64,000 bases of DNA from Corythucha ciliata (taxonomy: Eukaryota; Arthropoda; Insecta; Hemiptera; Tingidae), in the NCBI GenBank assembly GCA_038030265.1, contig CM075941.1:52863952-52927951 (forward strand), in the 5' to 3' direction. Numbering within the stretch: position 1 is the first letter of the stretch; each line of letters opens with the position of its first letter. Under the pieces are notes generated by a model. That model saw only the letters and a program-made list of their open reading frames with translations, was not told the DNA's origin and searched no databases. Shown here in pieces: positions 11,463 through 22,680 of the stretch. Both the position numbers and the translations under genes were made by a program.

Positions 11463-11992
11463 CCTGTAAGTGCCTCGATGGGAAGAAATAGTCTGTACTT
11501 CACTTGTGTTGTCGTCAACTTGAACGTGCAGATAGGCTTTATAAAGATCGAGCGTGCATTTCTTAGTTTATGCAAAGTGAAATTAGGGATGCATCCTACT
11601 TTAGGTTCAAAAATATCTGCAAAAGAACGTTCAATTTCTTTAATAGTTGAAGAAATGTCAACAGAGTTAACAGTTTGACAAGAATTTTTATCGATTTGGT
11701 TCAACTCAATGCCAAATTTACGAATCCAAGCCCTTCCTAAGAGCGGGGTGAAACGATCGGGAACGATGAAAAGCGGCTCCCTGGATTTTTTATTATTAAA
11801 TTCGGCCGTGACGAAGCAGACTCCAAGTGGATCGAATGTTCCAGCCGTGTAAGAACGGAAGCGGACGGACGATGTGCGTATTGGGCATTGGAGGTTGAGT
11901 CTTTCGTAGTCACATTTCGGTAGAAGGGTGAGTCCTGCGCCAGAATCGACTTCAAATATTTGTTCTTTTCCTTCAAGGTGAAAAGTTACCAC
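11459..11992 (-). pseudogene. Gypsy-A aspartic protease
   Basis: This is a retropepsin-like domain with the catalytic DSGAG motif (FEVDSGAGLTLLP) near its N-terminus and LLGRAWIRKFGI, the conserved distal loop, about 80 residues later. It then runs into the start of the polymerase (VGCIPNFTLHK). The reading loses its frame just before the polymerase core, overlapping the next ORF by 4 nt. The same DSGAG type and TYTAG-like segment occur in Gypsy-E. Confidence 0.8.
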
Positions 11993-12058
11993 GTACTTTT
12001 CAGTGTTTCCCGTGAATATGACATCATTATTGTAAACTTCGTCTGTCCCCTCTCAGTA

Positions 12059-12707
12059 TCAACGATATAGGAACGCGGTTCCCTTGACGACTCCGGAACA
12101 TTGGAAATCAGAGACCCAAACTTTGTCGCCACTCTCGAGTTCTTGTAATGGTTTGAAAGCTCGATGTCGTCTGCCGAAAGAGTTCTTCATTTTCCACCGA
12201 GAACATTGCTCCGTCGTTCGAAGCTTATTATCGTCAATCAATTTGGGCTTCAAATTATCAATGATTGTCGGTACACGCGTCCTGATTTTTCTCCCCATCA
12301 GTAGCTCGCTTGGAGAGTAACCGTTTTTTTAAGGGGCTTGACCTGTATGATAAAAGTCCAGCTTCGATGTCTTTGCATTTAGTCAAAATCCCTTTGGCTG
12401 TCTTTACCGCCGATTCAGCCAGACCGTTTGAACGAGGGTAAAGCTTGTGACGAGCTCGACTCCCCAAGAGGTCGCAAAAGTTAGAAATTCGTGGCTTCTA
12501 AATTGTGGTCCGTTGTCCGATCTTATTTGGTGAGGAATGCCGAACTGAGCGAACAATTTTTTTTAGGTGATTGATTACTGACGCTGATGTTGAAGATCTC
12601 ATCAAAGTGATGTCGATGTATCTCGAGTAATAATCTTGAGTAACGAGGTATTCTTTTCCACCGAACCTCTGGTAGGTTCTCTGTGCGCGATAGTGCGTCA
12701 GGAACAT
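12059..12707 (-). pseudogene. Gypsy-B integrase core fragment
   Basis: The minus-strand pieces read EYLVTQDYYSRYIDITL (core strands around the first Asp), GLAESAVKTAKGIL (the glutamate helix) and MGRKIRTRVPTIIDNLKP (post-core). They lie in different frames, with a lost segment around 12470-12520. The zinc-binding N-terminal domain is absent: RNase H sequence meets the core directly near 12700. Confidence 0.7.
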
Positions 12708-13789
12708 ATAGTAATTTCCCTGGCAAATGAGTTATCTTGAAGTCGTACGCCTGTAAAAGCAGTCGAAGTCGTCGAAGGCGGGGTGATAGATCATAGATAG
12801 GTTTCCGATCTAGGACAGACACAAGAGGCTTGTGATCTGTTATCACCGAAAACTGTCTGCCTATGAGGTAAAGACTTAGTCGCTTACAGGCCCAGGTTAC
12901 AGTTAATGCCTCTTTCTCAATCTGGGAGTAATTTACCTCCGTTTGAGATAAGGCTCGTGAGATGTACATGACTGGTTTAAAGTTTTGATTCACTTTTGCT
13001 CGAGTACAGCACCTAAGGCGAATGAAGAAGCGTCTGTACAAATCCTAGTCTCATAATTGGGATCGTACAGCTGCAGCACGGGCGCGTCGGTGACAAGATT
13101 TTTCATTTTTTGGAATGCCTGCTCTTGAAAGTAGCCCCATCGAAATTCATTATTTTTCTTCAGTAGATCCAGTAGAGGTTTGGATACTTCTGCGCTGTTT
13201 TTTTTTTTACAAATTTCGTCAAATAATTGTACATCCCGAGGAATCGTCTTAGTTCATTGATGTTTTCAGGAGAATCAATTTTTTGGATTGCAGCTGTCTT
13301 ATTAGGATCAGGTATCATGCCTTTTTCGTTAATTATATGACCTAAAAAAGAGACCTCTCTTTCACAAAAGACGCACTTATCGATATTTAGTGTCACGTTG
13401 TGGTTTTGGAAGCGCTGTAGAACTTCATTAAGTGCTTCGTCGTGTTCCTCATTGTTTTTACCCCGTACAATCACGTCGTCCGTAAGATTAGCGCAGTTTT
13501 TCACGCCATCAAGAATGTCGATTGTACGCCTTTGATAATGTTCTGGCGCCGAGCTGATACCAAAAGGTAAACGATTGAAAACGTAGCGCCCGAATGGCGT
13601 GATGAATGTTGTGTAGTGTACTGGCTCCCCAATCATCTGATCTCTTTTATTGAATCTCGCACGCTCAAAAATAACGTTACGTCTTTTTAGAAAATAATTA
13701 TCGAAATTTTTGACAACAGCTGAGTAAGATTTCCCCTCACGACTTGATAAATTGAAAGAATCAAGAATAATTTCGGCTTTATCGCCCAT
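12708..13789 (-). pseudogene. Gypsy-B reverse transcriptase and RNase H, broken
   Basis: Reverse transcriptase 13160-13789: TPFGRYVFNRLPFGISSAPE, then the catalytic loop NLTDDVIVRG, then SFLGHII and LRRFLGMYNYLTKF. The usual aromatic residue before the DD pair is Leu-Thr here. RNase H 12720-13041: SRALSQTEVNYSQIEKEAL, ITDHKPL and PDALSR. A frame change and missing sequence separate the two near 13050-13160. Inactive as it stands. Confidence 0.75.
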
Positions 13790-13892
13790 GTAGTAGACTA
13801 GAGCACTGACCTGTGTCTCTTCCGGTCGAGAATCCAGTCCTGATGCAAGCCGATAACGTTCAAAACGTTTGAACCACGCCGGCCAGTCATTA

Positions 13893-13913
13893 CTCTATGC
13901 TTTCGGCATAGAG
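13893..13913. other. Perfect 8 bp stem-loop
   Basis: CTCTATGC and GCATAGAG pair around the five-base loop TTTCG, which resembles a UUCG-type stable loop. It lies 61 bp upstream of the tRNA-like gene, between it and the Gypsy-B fragment. The role is unknown. Confidence 0.6.
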
Positions 13914-13974
13914 AAACAATGGACCTGGGTGGGGTTCGGCTTAGCTTATCCCTCGGAGCACGACTCCCATAGGC

Positions 13975-14047
13975 GTCTCCGTGGCGCAAATGGCAGCGTG
14001 CTGGACTGGTAATCCAGAGGATGCGGGTTCAGATCCCGCCGGGGGGC
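13975..14047 (+). tRNA. tRNA-Thr (GGT)-like gene
   Basis: A cloverleaf can be drawn. The D arm is GCGC/GCGT (13984 on). The anticodon stem is CTGGA/TCCAG with loop CTGGTAA, giving anticodon GGT at 14008-14010 (threonine ACC codons). The T arm is GCGGG/CCCGC with loop TTCAGAT. Internal A and B boxes (GTGGCGCAAATGGCAGC; GGTTCAGATCC) are recognisable, and a T run at 14050-14055 can end Pol III transcription. The acceptor stem has one mismatch and two G-U pairs, and the T loop is TTCAGAT rather than TTCRANT, so this may be a diverged or tRNA-derived copy. Confidence 0.65.
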
Positions 14048-14159
14048 CATTTTTTCTCGAAACTCGAATCGTGTTGGGCTATGCCCTTCCATCGTCGTCC
14101 GGATAATATCAGTCTAATTATTTTATTAATTAAAATACCGGCGACAGATTTATTCACTA

Positions 14160-15965
14160 TATCCATCTGACCCTAAAATCTCTCAGTTGGGCGATTTTTC
14201 GAGGAAATAGCCAAAATTTAAAAATGAAACCGCGTATCGTTGGGTCACTGGCTGACCTATACACCTATCGGGGCCCGGGGCAGAAGTCTCCAAGAGGCTC
14301 CTACGTCTCTGTATAAACAATAAATATAATTTTTACTTGGCACACATTTATTAATTACCGCTATTTTTTACCATTTCTATCCGCCAATTAGCGCTTGTGA
14401 CCAGTTTAAGCCGAGAATTTCACAATTTTAGCCATGAATGAGTGCTTTTTGTCAACTTTACCCGCAAATTAGCGCAAGAGCGATGTTTCTCAGTTTTACC
14501 CCGGAATTAGCGGGGGTTTTCACCCATTGCTATATAAATTGGCGCTTTTTCTCAATTTCTGCCTCAAACGTTGCCTTCAGAAGCCGCGAATGGCGTATAA
14601 TTAAGTTTTCAGGAAAATTATAATTTTTCTCAATTTTAGCCGCGAATTAGCGCTTTTTCTTAATTTTAGCAGGCTAGGAGCGTTTCAAACCTGTGAATTA
14701 GCGAATTTTATCGATTGATTTCAGTCACGAATAATGACCGTGACTGAAACCGTTGGCGTTTTTCGCAATTTTTGCTGTAAATTGACGATTTTTTCCATTT
14801 TTTAGCCGTGAATTAGCATTTTTTCTCAATTTAGGCTTAAAATAACCTTTAAAATCTCTTAATTTTGGCCAGACTAATTATTGATTTTCTGAATATTACC
14901 CGCAAATTATTGGTTTTTTTCACATTTTAGCACTGCATTAGCAATTGCAAATTAAATGCAGACAGTCAATGCAGGCTCCTATGTCTACAGCTTCATGCAC
15001 GCTTTATCCACTAACCCTCGAAGTTTAAGCGCTTCTATACAAACAATTCAAATTTTATATAACTATATAGCTCCATCACAGTCCTAGCCCGTGAATCAGA
15101 GTTGTTTTTACTTGTAGCCGCGTGCGTGAATTCGCCGTTTTTCCGAATTTCAGTCACAAAGTTGCCTTCAGAAGGCGCGTAATTAGAAATTTCACCACAC
15201 TTTATCCGAGAACTAGTGATGTACCTCAATTTTAGCAGAAAATTGGCGCTTTTTCTCAATTTTATCAGCGTAGTATAGCGTTTCCGCCACCCGTGCATTA
15301 CCAAATTTTCTCTATTTTTGCAAAGAATTGGCGTTTTTCTCAAATTAAGCTGCAATTAGCAATTTGTTTGCATTTTTAGCAGAGAATCAACACTTTTTTC
15401 GATTTTGAACTGAAAATTAGCGTTTTTCTTGATTGTAGCCGCGCTTTATTTTCTTCACTTGTATCCACTAATTAACGTTTTTCCTCAACTTTATATCCGC
15501 AAATTAGCGATTTTTCTCAATTTCAGCTGTGAAATAGCGTTTTCTGCTAATTGGAGCTGTGAACTGCTATTTTTGCCCAATTTTAACCTGATAGCGTCTT
15601 TTTATCATGTCAATATTGTAGGTACATAATAAACGTGTTATCTCAATTTTAACTGCGGGGTTGGTCCAAAAACAACGCACTTTTGCGTTGATTTCCACAA
15701 TTTATTCGTTAGAATGGCCACCGTGCACCGTGAATCAGCAATTTTTTCTTAATTTTAGTCTGGAAGTCGTTGCATCACGAGACCGCGACTCAGCACTTTT
15801 TTGCACTCTTAGTCACGAATATTAGCGGTTTCTCCATTTTTTTTAGTCGCATCAGCAAGTTGCAAATTGCCAATCAGCACTTTACTGGGGACACGGTGTA
15901 CCTATTTCCTCTTTTTAGCCGCGAATTTTCTCAATTTCAGCCACTATAGCTCTTTTTAGGGGGCT
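14160..15965. repeat. Long degenerate ~30 bp repeat field (CGCGAATTAGCGCTTTTTCTC type)
   Basis: About 50-60 diverged units of roughly 30 bp with the pattern CCGCGAATTAGCG then TTTTTCTCAATTTTAG. This is the longest field in the window. Units are too diverged and irregular for a simple satellite. The short ORFs within it are by-products. Confidence 0.7.
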
Positions 15966-16328
15966 CAATCGAATATTTAGCCCACAGTCTTTGCTGAAAT
16001 CACTTGCAAAGTTATATTCTCCAGGTCCAGGTGAAATTCGTAGAAAGTAGTCAAATTACTGTCGAACCAACCGTCCAACCTCTTCACATACCTATACATC
16101 CATGGATAATTTTAAAATCCTCATTTATCCGTATTTAAGCTTTGGGGCCGAGGTGGTCCGCCCCCCTCGCCCCTACCAACCGTAAGCTACTGCGTGGGGT
16201 CTGAAGTCTAAGGAAGCTGCTGGACGCACGCGGACCTTTTCGGACTGCTTGAAGTCGAGAAAATCTGCTAAACCTAACTTCAAACGAGGAACATTTTTGG
16301 AGATTTTATGGAGCTCTTTAGAACATGG
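15966..16328. other. Non-repetitive flank left of the CsRn1-like Gypsy
   Basis: No gene seen. The last four bases, ATGG (16325-16328), match ATGG at 22876-22879 right after the distal LTR and are the candidate target-site duplication. Confidence 0.5.
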
Positions 16329-16523
16329 TGTGGCGTCATTGTCACATTTTATAAACCACCACGAGAAAACAGATGGTAAATAAAAAAAATCACTTGGCAC
16401 TTGGAACTTGACGAGAAAAATAAGTTTGTCCTTGTTTTTACATTTTCGTTACTTTTTTATTTCAATTCAATAAACTCCGTTCGTTTACTGTCGTTCCTAA
16501 ACGGTTTCATTATACCTCCTAAA
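16329..16523 (+). repeat. 5' LTR of the CsRn1-like Gypsy (195 bp)
   Basis: Starts TGTGGCGTCATTGTCAC and ends CCTCCTAAA one base before the primer-binding site. An AATAAA-like signal lies in CAATTCAATAAACTCC. It differs from the distal LTR at only a few positions. The terminal AA rather than CA is unusual, so the right edge is uncertain by a few bases. Confidence 0.85.
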
Positions 16524-16524
16524 T

Positions 16525-16536
16525 TGGTGACCCCGA
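16525..16536 (+). promoter_or_regulatory. Primer-binding site, tRNA-Trp type
   Basis: TGGTGACCCCGA is complementary to the 3' end of eukaryotic tRNA-Trp (TCGGGGTCACCA), the primer used by CsRn1-group elements. It lies one base after the LTR. Confidence 0.8.
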
Positions 16537-16585
16537 TTCGAACAATTTTTTTTTTTGTTAACCGGCAACCGCTCAACTGATCGAA

Positions 16586-17425
16586 ATGCAAGCCGCCCCA
16601 CATGAAGCTTTTGCTCCAGCTCCAGCACCTGGTCTACCAGAAGCAGTTTACAGAGTTTCGGCCAAGCTTCCACCGTTTTGGGCGGACAAGCCCACATTGT
16701 GGTTCGCCCAGGCTGAAGCTCAGTTCGCTCTAGCCGACATCACGGCTGACCAAACGCGCTACTATTACGTCGTCTCGCAGCTGGAGACCCGAGCTGCAGC
16801 TGAAGTCGAGGATATCATTACTGGCCCCGCGGAACGACAAACATACGAAATTTTGAAACGGGAACTTTGTCTGCGCCTATCTTTATCCGAAGAACGGCGT
16901 GTTAAACAGCTCATTAGCGAAGAAGATCTTGGTGACAGAAAACCCTCCCAATTCCTACGTCATCTTCGTGCCCTCGCGTCGTCGTCAGCGGTAAGCGACG
17001 GTCTATTGAAACAAATATGGCTACAGCGCCTTCCAAATACCGTGTCAGCAATTCTTGCCTCGCAACCGGAACTCGGCCTCGATCAATTAGCCGTTTTAGC
17101 GGACAGAATCGTCGAAATTTCACCGACTCAGCCGTCTGTATTTTCTACCGCTACGAGCTCCCAACAGGAAAGTCATTTTTCCCAAAATTCGCTTCAAATA
17201 TTAAATCAACGGATCGACCAACTTTCACATCAACTCGAGCGCCTAGCAACCACTCAAAACTATCGCCAAGGCAACCATGGTAAGCAACGTAATCGTTCTC
17301 GCTCCCGAAGTAAACACTACACCCCCGATCAGAAATTCTGCTGGTACCACTTTCGTTTTCAAAATAAGGCCACCAAGTGTGTCCAGCCCTGTAATTTTCA
17401 GGGAAACGAGAGCGGCAGTCAATGA
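16586..17425 (+). CDS. gag: Gag protein of the CsRn1-like Gypsy
   Basis: A 279-residue intact ORF. The N-terminal half has the retrotransposon gag matrix/capsid pattern [20 protein letters not shown], in which the element RNA is packaged. The middle has a glutamine-rich, coiled region (about 205-225), then a basic RSRSRSKH stretch. The C-terminus has the CHCC finger [18 protein letters not shown] characteristic of the CsRn1 group, in place of the ordinary CCHC knuckle. The stop codon overlaps the pol start as ATGA, which suggests termination-reinitiation. The ATG at 16586 is the first in frame, about 50 bp after the primer site. Confidence 0.9.
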   Translation: MQAAPHEAFAPAPAPGLPEAVYRVSAKLPPFWADKPTLWFAQAEAQFALADITADQTRYYYVVSQLETRAAAEVEDIITGPAERQTYEILKRELCLRLSLSEERRVKQLISEEDLGDRKPSQFLRHLRALASSSAVSDGLLKQIWLQRLPNTVSAILASQPELGLDQLAVLADRIVEISPTQPSVFSTATSSQQESHFSQNSLQILNQRIDQLSHQLERLATTQNYRQGNHGKQRNRSRSRSKHYTPDQKFCWYHFRFQNKATKCVQPCNFQGNESGSQ

Positions 17426-20232
17426 AACCGGCAACGACTGCCTCAACGACGCCTTCTAAAAACCGCTTATTTATTTTTGAGCGTCGTTCAAAACAAAAAT
17501 TTTTAATCGACACCGGTTCTGATGTTTCTTGCTACCCTCGACGGTTACTCACGGGAAGGATTTTACACAAGTCCAACCATACGTTGAGTGCCGCTAATAA
17601 CAGTGACATCGCTACCTACGGTCTGTATAACGTATCACTTGATATTGGTTTGCGCCGCGATTTTCGTTGGGCATTTATAATTGCTGACGTTAGCATTCCA
17701 ATTATTGGTTCAGATTTTCTCGCAAATTACCATCTGTTACCAGATTGTCGACTCCAACGCTTACTCGATGGAAAAACCGGGCTCAAAATCACATGTCAAA
17801 CGTCGAACGTCGCTCAAATAAGCGTCAAGGCAGTAAACGGTCGCCTCGCGAATGACATTTTCACTCGTTTCCCAGAGACAACTCGCCCTCCTGGTTTAAA
17901 TCGAGAAATTAAACATTCGACAGTTCATTACATTCGAACACAAAACGGTCCTCCTGTCTCCTGCCGACCTCGCCGTCTCTCGGGTGAACGACTAAGCGCC
18001 GCGAAATGTGAATTTGACGTAATGCTCCAAAATGGAACGGCACGTCCATCCGACAGCTCGTGGTCGTCACCTCTTCACATCGTCAAGAAAAAAGGAGGCA
18101 GCGGTTGGAGACCGTGCGGCAATTATCGCGCACTCAACTCCAGAACCGTACCGGATAGGTATCCAGTCAAGCATATTCATGATTTTGTTCACAGCATACA
18201 TGGATCTACCGTTTTCACTCTCATCGATCTCGTCAAAGCCTACCAGCAAATCCCGGTACATCTTGACGACGTGTGCAAAACCGCTATAAGCACTCCATTT
18301 GGGCTTTTCGAATTCCCCTTCATGACTTTTGGTCTTCGAAACGCAGCCCAGACATTCCAAAGATTCATGGACGAAGTAACTCGTGGTCTTAATTTTGTTT
18401 TCGTTTACATAGATGATATTCTCGTGTTTTCAAAAAACGAAGAAGAACACGCCAAACACCTCGATATTCTTTTCCGTCGTCTGTCTCAATTTGGCGTTGT
18501 TGTCAATCCAGCGAAGTGTATTTTCGCCCAGTCAGAACTCGTTTTCCTCGGCTACCAAGTGTCCGGCTCAGGAGTCTCGCCTCCTGCCGATCGCGTTGAA
18601 GCTATCGTCTCGTTTCCGAAACCCCACACTGTCTCAGATCTTCGTCGTTTCCTGGGTATGCTTAATTTTTACAGGCATCACATTCCCATGGCCGCTGAAG
18701 CCCAAGCCCCACTTCATGGCATCCTCGCTGGTCCCAAGTCAAAAGGCTCGGCAAAAATAACTTGGACTCCTCTTCTCGAAAACGCGTTTCAAACGTGTAA
18801 AGACAGCCTTTCGCGGTCCATCCTTCTCTGTTTCCCCAAGCCCGAAGCCCCTCTAGCCTTGTTCACAGATGTTTCCTTGAAAGCAATCGGAGCCGTTATC
18901 CAACAATTCGTAGACAACGCTTGGCAGCCACTGGCTTTCTTTTCCAAAAAGTTGTCGCCACGGCATTCCGATTGGCCACCCTTTTATAGAGAACTTCTGG
19001 CAGTTTATGAAGGCGTTCACCACTTTCGCCATGCCTTGGAAGGGCAAGTGTTCACGATCTACACGGGCCACAAGCCACTAACCTTCGTCTTTTCCCAAAA
19101 ACGTGACAAAATGCCTCCGGTTGAACGCAACCAACTCATTTTTATTTCACAGTTTTCAACTGATATTCGGCACATCAGTGGATCAGAAAACGTCGTGGCT
19201 GATTTTCTATCCAGGGTCGAAGCAGTTTCTCATTCGGTCGATTACAAAGCCATCGCCGACGCCCAAACCAACGACGGCGAGCTGAAACACTGGCTGCAAT
19301 CAGGTGACACCGGTTTAAAATTGCAAAATGTACATTTTCCAGGTGACAACTTCAAGTTATACTGCGACGTGTCAACCCTCGCCCCTTGTCGTCGTCAGAT
19401 TTTTCACCTTATTCATAATCTGAGTCATCCCGGTGTCCGAGCAACGGTTAAATTGGTCACGGATCGTTTTGTCTGGCCATCTGTTAAGAAAGACATCCAG
19501 TCGTGGACTCGATCGTGTCTCGCTTGTCAGAGAACAAAAGTAACTCGTCATGTATCTTCTCCTTTGGGACACTTTGATCTTCCTTCATCTCGTTTTTCAC
19601 ATGTCCACATCGACATTATCGGTCCCCTTCCCTCTTCGGACGATTTTAAATATTGTCTCACGTGTATTGATAGATTCACTCGTTGGCCCGAAGTCATCCC
19701 GTTAAAAGACATTCACGCTGAAACCGTTGCTCATGCCTTTGTTTCAGGTTGGATTTCTCGTTTTGGCGTTCCGTCTCGATTGACAACCGACCGTGGCTCT
19801 CAATTCACGTCAAACCTTTTTCGAACCCTGTCTCAACGGTTTGGCATCGAAGTCGCGCAAACAACCAGTTATCACCCTGCCTCTAATGGTCAAATCGAGC
19901 GACTTCATCGACAACTGAAGGCCGCCATCGCGTGTTACGCCAACTCTCTTTGGACTGAAACCCTTCCACTGATTTTGCTCGGCATTCGATCGGCTTTCAA
20001 AGAAGATCTTCAATCTACAGCCGCAGAACTTGTCTACGGAGAACCAGTACGCCTTCCGGGAGAATTTTTCTGTGACCGTTACTCGGACGACTCGACTGGC
20101 GTATCTCACTTTCTGGACCGGCTACGTCGTCACGCCCGATTCCAGCATCGCGTCATTCGAAACCTGGCTCTTTCGTTAAAAAATTTTTTGAAGCATCAAT
20201 CAAGGCTATTCTGTCCCTGTGAAGTCAAATAA
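17422..20232 (+). pseudogene. pol: Pol polyprotein of the CsRn1-like Gypsy, truncated tail and RNase H substitution
   Basis: An open frame of 936 codons. Protease DTGSD starts at residue 30. Reverse transcriptase has YIDD at 329-332. RNase H has LAVYEG and VVADFLSR, but at residue 549 the motif normally read TDHKPL is TGHKPL (codon GGC at 19066), so a catalytic Asp is replaced by Gly. Integrase has a HHCC zinc domain (HNLSHPG; CLACQ) and a complete DD35E triad at D731, D790 and E826. Near 20134 a 13-base segment is missing relative to the copy at 22.3 kb. This shifts the frame, and the last codons run into B1. So enzymes up to integrase are readable, but the C-terminus is false. Confidence 0.85.
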
Positions 20233-22164
20233 ACTCTTTATTATAACGTTTTTGGCCTACTGCCTTTCAAAGTATGGTTGCAAAATCGTTTTAAAAAGCC
20301 TCAAGGATGAAAAAAAAAAAAAAAAAAAGTACCGGGTGGGTTGAACCTGTTTTAATTGTGTAACATTTTTTTCGTGTTTGTTCGCGCGAGATAAATCCTT
20401 GAAAATCGCCTACTCCCCGTTTTGACGACCCATAACTTTTTTTTTATTACTTCAGTGTTTCTGAGAAAATTTGTGGGTTTGGTTGGGCGATTTGGTGGTG
20501 GTGGTGGGGGGGGGGGGAGGTTGATTTTCACGATGAAAATTGTCGGCTTCGTGGCCGACTTCAGGGCGAATTTCAAACAACTGATAAAACGCATTTGAAC
20601 AAATTATGAAGTTTCTCTAATTTTCTTGGATGGTAATTCGGAATAATAATTGGATAAATTCATTTGAGGAACGATTACATAATATCCGAAGACCTTTCTG
20701 TTAAAACCACATTCTTGTTTTTTTTATTTTTTATCTCTCTCTATAATAGCGGGGAATCTGGAGCCGTGAAAGGGAAAACCGCGCGTACGGGCTCCTCTAT
20801 ATATGTATATACGCTTCAACACTATTGACCAACATAACGTTTTAGAATGAGCGTTGTGTGTGGACGATGAGTTTAAGGATGTAAAAAAAAAAAAAAAATC
20901 TTACCGTTTTCCAATGGAAAACATGGAAAAGTAAGAAAAACTAACTGTTTGAATTGGAAGGAAAAAAGTGTCGCCCCAGTTCCCAGGAGGAATCGTTTGA
21001 CTTGTCAGGGTGGGCGGGATAAATAAGGAGCCTTACGGGATTGACTAGAAAAAAAGATGGGGGGGGGGGGAATGAATAGTCTTGTTCAACATTAATTTCC
21101 GTGTGATTGACTCAATCATTAGTGTGTCACTTTTTTCGCCTTTCGGGTTGGCTTTTTAGTTCCAGGTAGGGAACTCTTTTCCTTTTCAAATAAAATAATA
21201 AAAAAAAAAGCTTGAAAAAGCTCAAGATTCCAGCATTAGCGCGATGCTTTGCCGTCCCTCCCCTATTGCATCTCTTTTCACTTTAAAAAATTCCTTCAGA
21301 GGGACTATTGGTGGGCGGGTGGGGTGTGGGGGTAGTACTTTTTTGAATAATGCATTCGGTGAAATTGAGAAGCAAAACAATAGGCTCAGGCATTGTGGAG
21401 AGAACTTGGGTGTAAGCCAAAGGTGAGTGTTGAACATATAAAGGGCATTTGAGGTGGTAGGGGTGGGGTGGGGGGTTTCTGTGGATGGCTAAGAGCGTTT
21501 GAATAGATGTAAATGGTGGGGGGTGGAGGTTGAATAGAGCAATCTTCTCGTTTCGCCCTGAAATGAAACAAAACATCGCTACTTCGTTCTTCTTGGAGGC
21601 TGACTTCGGTCTTTAAAAAAAAAAAAAATCCTCTTTCTCTCTTTCGGATGTCTTTTTGAAAACAGCGAGTCAAGTCAAAAGACGGGTGGAGGGGAAGTGA
21701 GGGAGGGCTTTCATCATCCCGGAGAAGAAATATTCCTATTTCAATGTTTAAATAATGCATCCTCTCTGTTTGCCTTGTACGCCAAAACGATTTCCAAGTT
21801 CGTCCTTTCGATAGTGACGAGGGTTATCACCCCGTGCAACCTCGTTAACAAATCTGATGAACTGTGTCGGATTTTTTTTTTTTTTTTTTCCAGACTTGAG
21901 ATCTTCCCGCTTGGATAAATCTTAAAAGATTCGAGGGTTTTTTTTTTGTTTTTCCGTTCGGATCATCGGTGAGGGGGATTTGACAGATTTCAACGAGGAG
22001 GAAAACCCAAAGTCACTACTAAGGGAAAGCCATTAAAACGTTTATTCGTCTCTTTTAAAACAAAAAACGTGGCTTTCGCGCTGATTTTAAACACCCTCCC
22101 CCCCCCTCTAAAGAAAATTTGTTTGTGCAGCGTTGTGATGTAGCAGAAACGCAGGCGGCTAAAA
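20178..22164. repeat. Segment B1, first copy of a ~2 kb duplicated non-coding segment
   Basis: Matches 23778-25740 (offset 3600 at the left edge) with very few substitutions, homopolymer length changes and about 32 extra bases near 22110. It contains poly-A, poly-T and G-run tracts and no credible gene. On the left it joins the Gypsy pol within TTAAAAAATTTTTTG; on the right it joins a repeated pol segment at AAAACT|GATTTTG. Confidence 0.9.
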
Positions 22165-22495
22165 CTGATTTTGCTCGGCATTCGATCGGCTTTCAAAGAA
22201 GATCTTCAATCTACAGCCGCGGAACTTGTCTACGGAGAACCAGTACGCCTTCCGGGAGAATTTTTATGTGACCGTTACTCGGACGACTCGACTGACGTAT
22301 CTCACTTTCTGGACCGGCTACGTCGTCACTTCGTTAAATTACGCCCGATTCCAGCATCGCGTCATTCGAAACCGGGCTCTTTCATTTTCAAAGAACTCGC
22401 CCATTGTACGCACGCTTTTCTTCGCGACGATGCTTCCCTTGACGACCCCTCCAGCCCCGCTACTCCGGACCCCATCCCATCCTCAGCCGGGACTT
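22165..22495 (+). pseudogene. Repeated pol 3' segment of the CsRn1-like Gypsy
   Basis: Repeats 19969-20175 with a handful of differences and retains the 13 bases missing there. It then continues into the genuine post-integrase tail ([13 protein letters not shown]) and ends at a stop near 22498. Downstream, a third-frame segment with RVKPAYLESPP is the end of the usual polyprotein, so a deletion or frameshift lies near 22490. Confidence 0.8.
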
Positions 22496-22663
22496 ATTGA
22501 AGAAGACCATCACCCTTCGAATGGGAAGCAAAGCCTGCACGGTCTCGTTAGACCGAGTTAAACCGGCATACCTTGAATCGCCACCCCTCGACACGAACAC
22601 TCGAATCGACAGCTTGCGGCCGAGTCGCCGCGTTCGTTTCTTAACGCCGGCCTCATCGACTGC

Positions 22664-22680
22664 GTAGGGGGGGGGGGTGA
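22664..22680 (+). promoter_or_regulatory. Polypurine tract before the 3' LTR
   Basis: A run of about 12 G preceded by GTA and followed by TGA sits directly before the LTR. It is the expected position of the plus-strand primer; the embedded T is atypical. Confidence 0.65.

Larger units (their letters stand above)
8845..12045 (-). mobile_element. Ty3/Gypsy element A, minus strand, degenerate
   Basis: Protease (11459-11992), reverse transcriptase/RNase H (about 10500-11462) and integrase (9097-10264) lie in Gypsy order on the minus strand. Past the integrase C-terminus a purine-rich stretch and AT-rich sequence with an AATAAA (minus strand, near 8940) may be the 3' LTR, but no second LTR is visible. 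The DSGAG protease and the reverse transcriptase resemble Gypsy-E at the right end of the window, so the two belong to related families. Gag is absent: the element is joined to Gypsy-B at about 12045. Confidence 0.8.
12046..13800 (-). mobile_element. Ty3/Gypsy element B fragment, minus strand
   Basis: This second Gypsy copy, of a different family from A, lies in the same orientation. Only reverse transcriptase, RNase H and part of integrase remain; no LTRs, gag or protease are visible. The post-integrase sequence MGRKIRTRVPT and the YVTQDYYSRYID-like core resemble invertebrate K02A2.6-type Gypsy polyproteins. The junction with Gypsy-A near 12045 suggests nested insertion or deletion. Confidence 0.75.

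Noticed and set aside
13905..13975. Possible small nuclear RNA-like sequence beside the tRNA
   Set aside because: A short GGCTTA...TTATCC similarity to U1 was noticed, but the 5' splice-pairing sequence and other stems are missing.
14160..15965. Possible CRISPR-like array of ~30 bp units
   Set aside because: Units are diverged, spacers are not unique fixed-length segments, and the DNA is eukaryotic.
19810..20109. Minus-strand ORF within Gypsy pol
   Set aside because: It is a shadow of the integrase coding frame.
21386..21760. 124-codon minus-strand ORF in segment B1
   Set aside because: It is broken in B2 by a homopolymer change, and the peptide is proline-rich low complexity.
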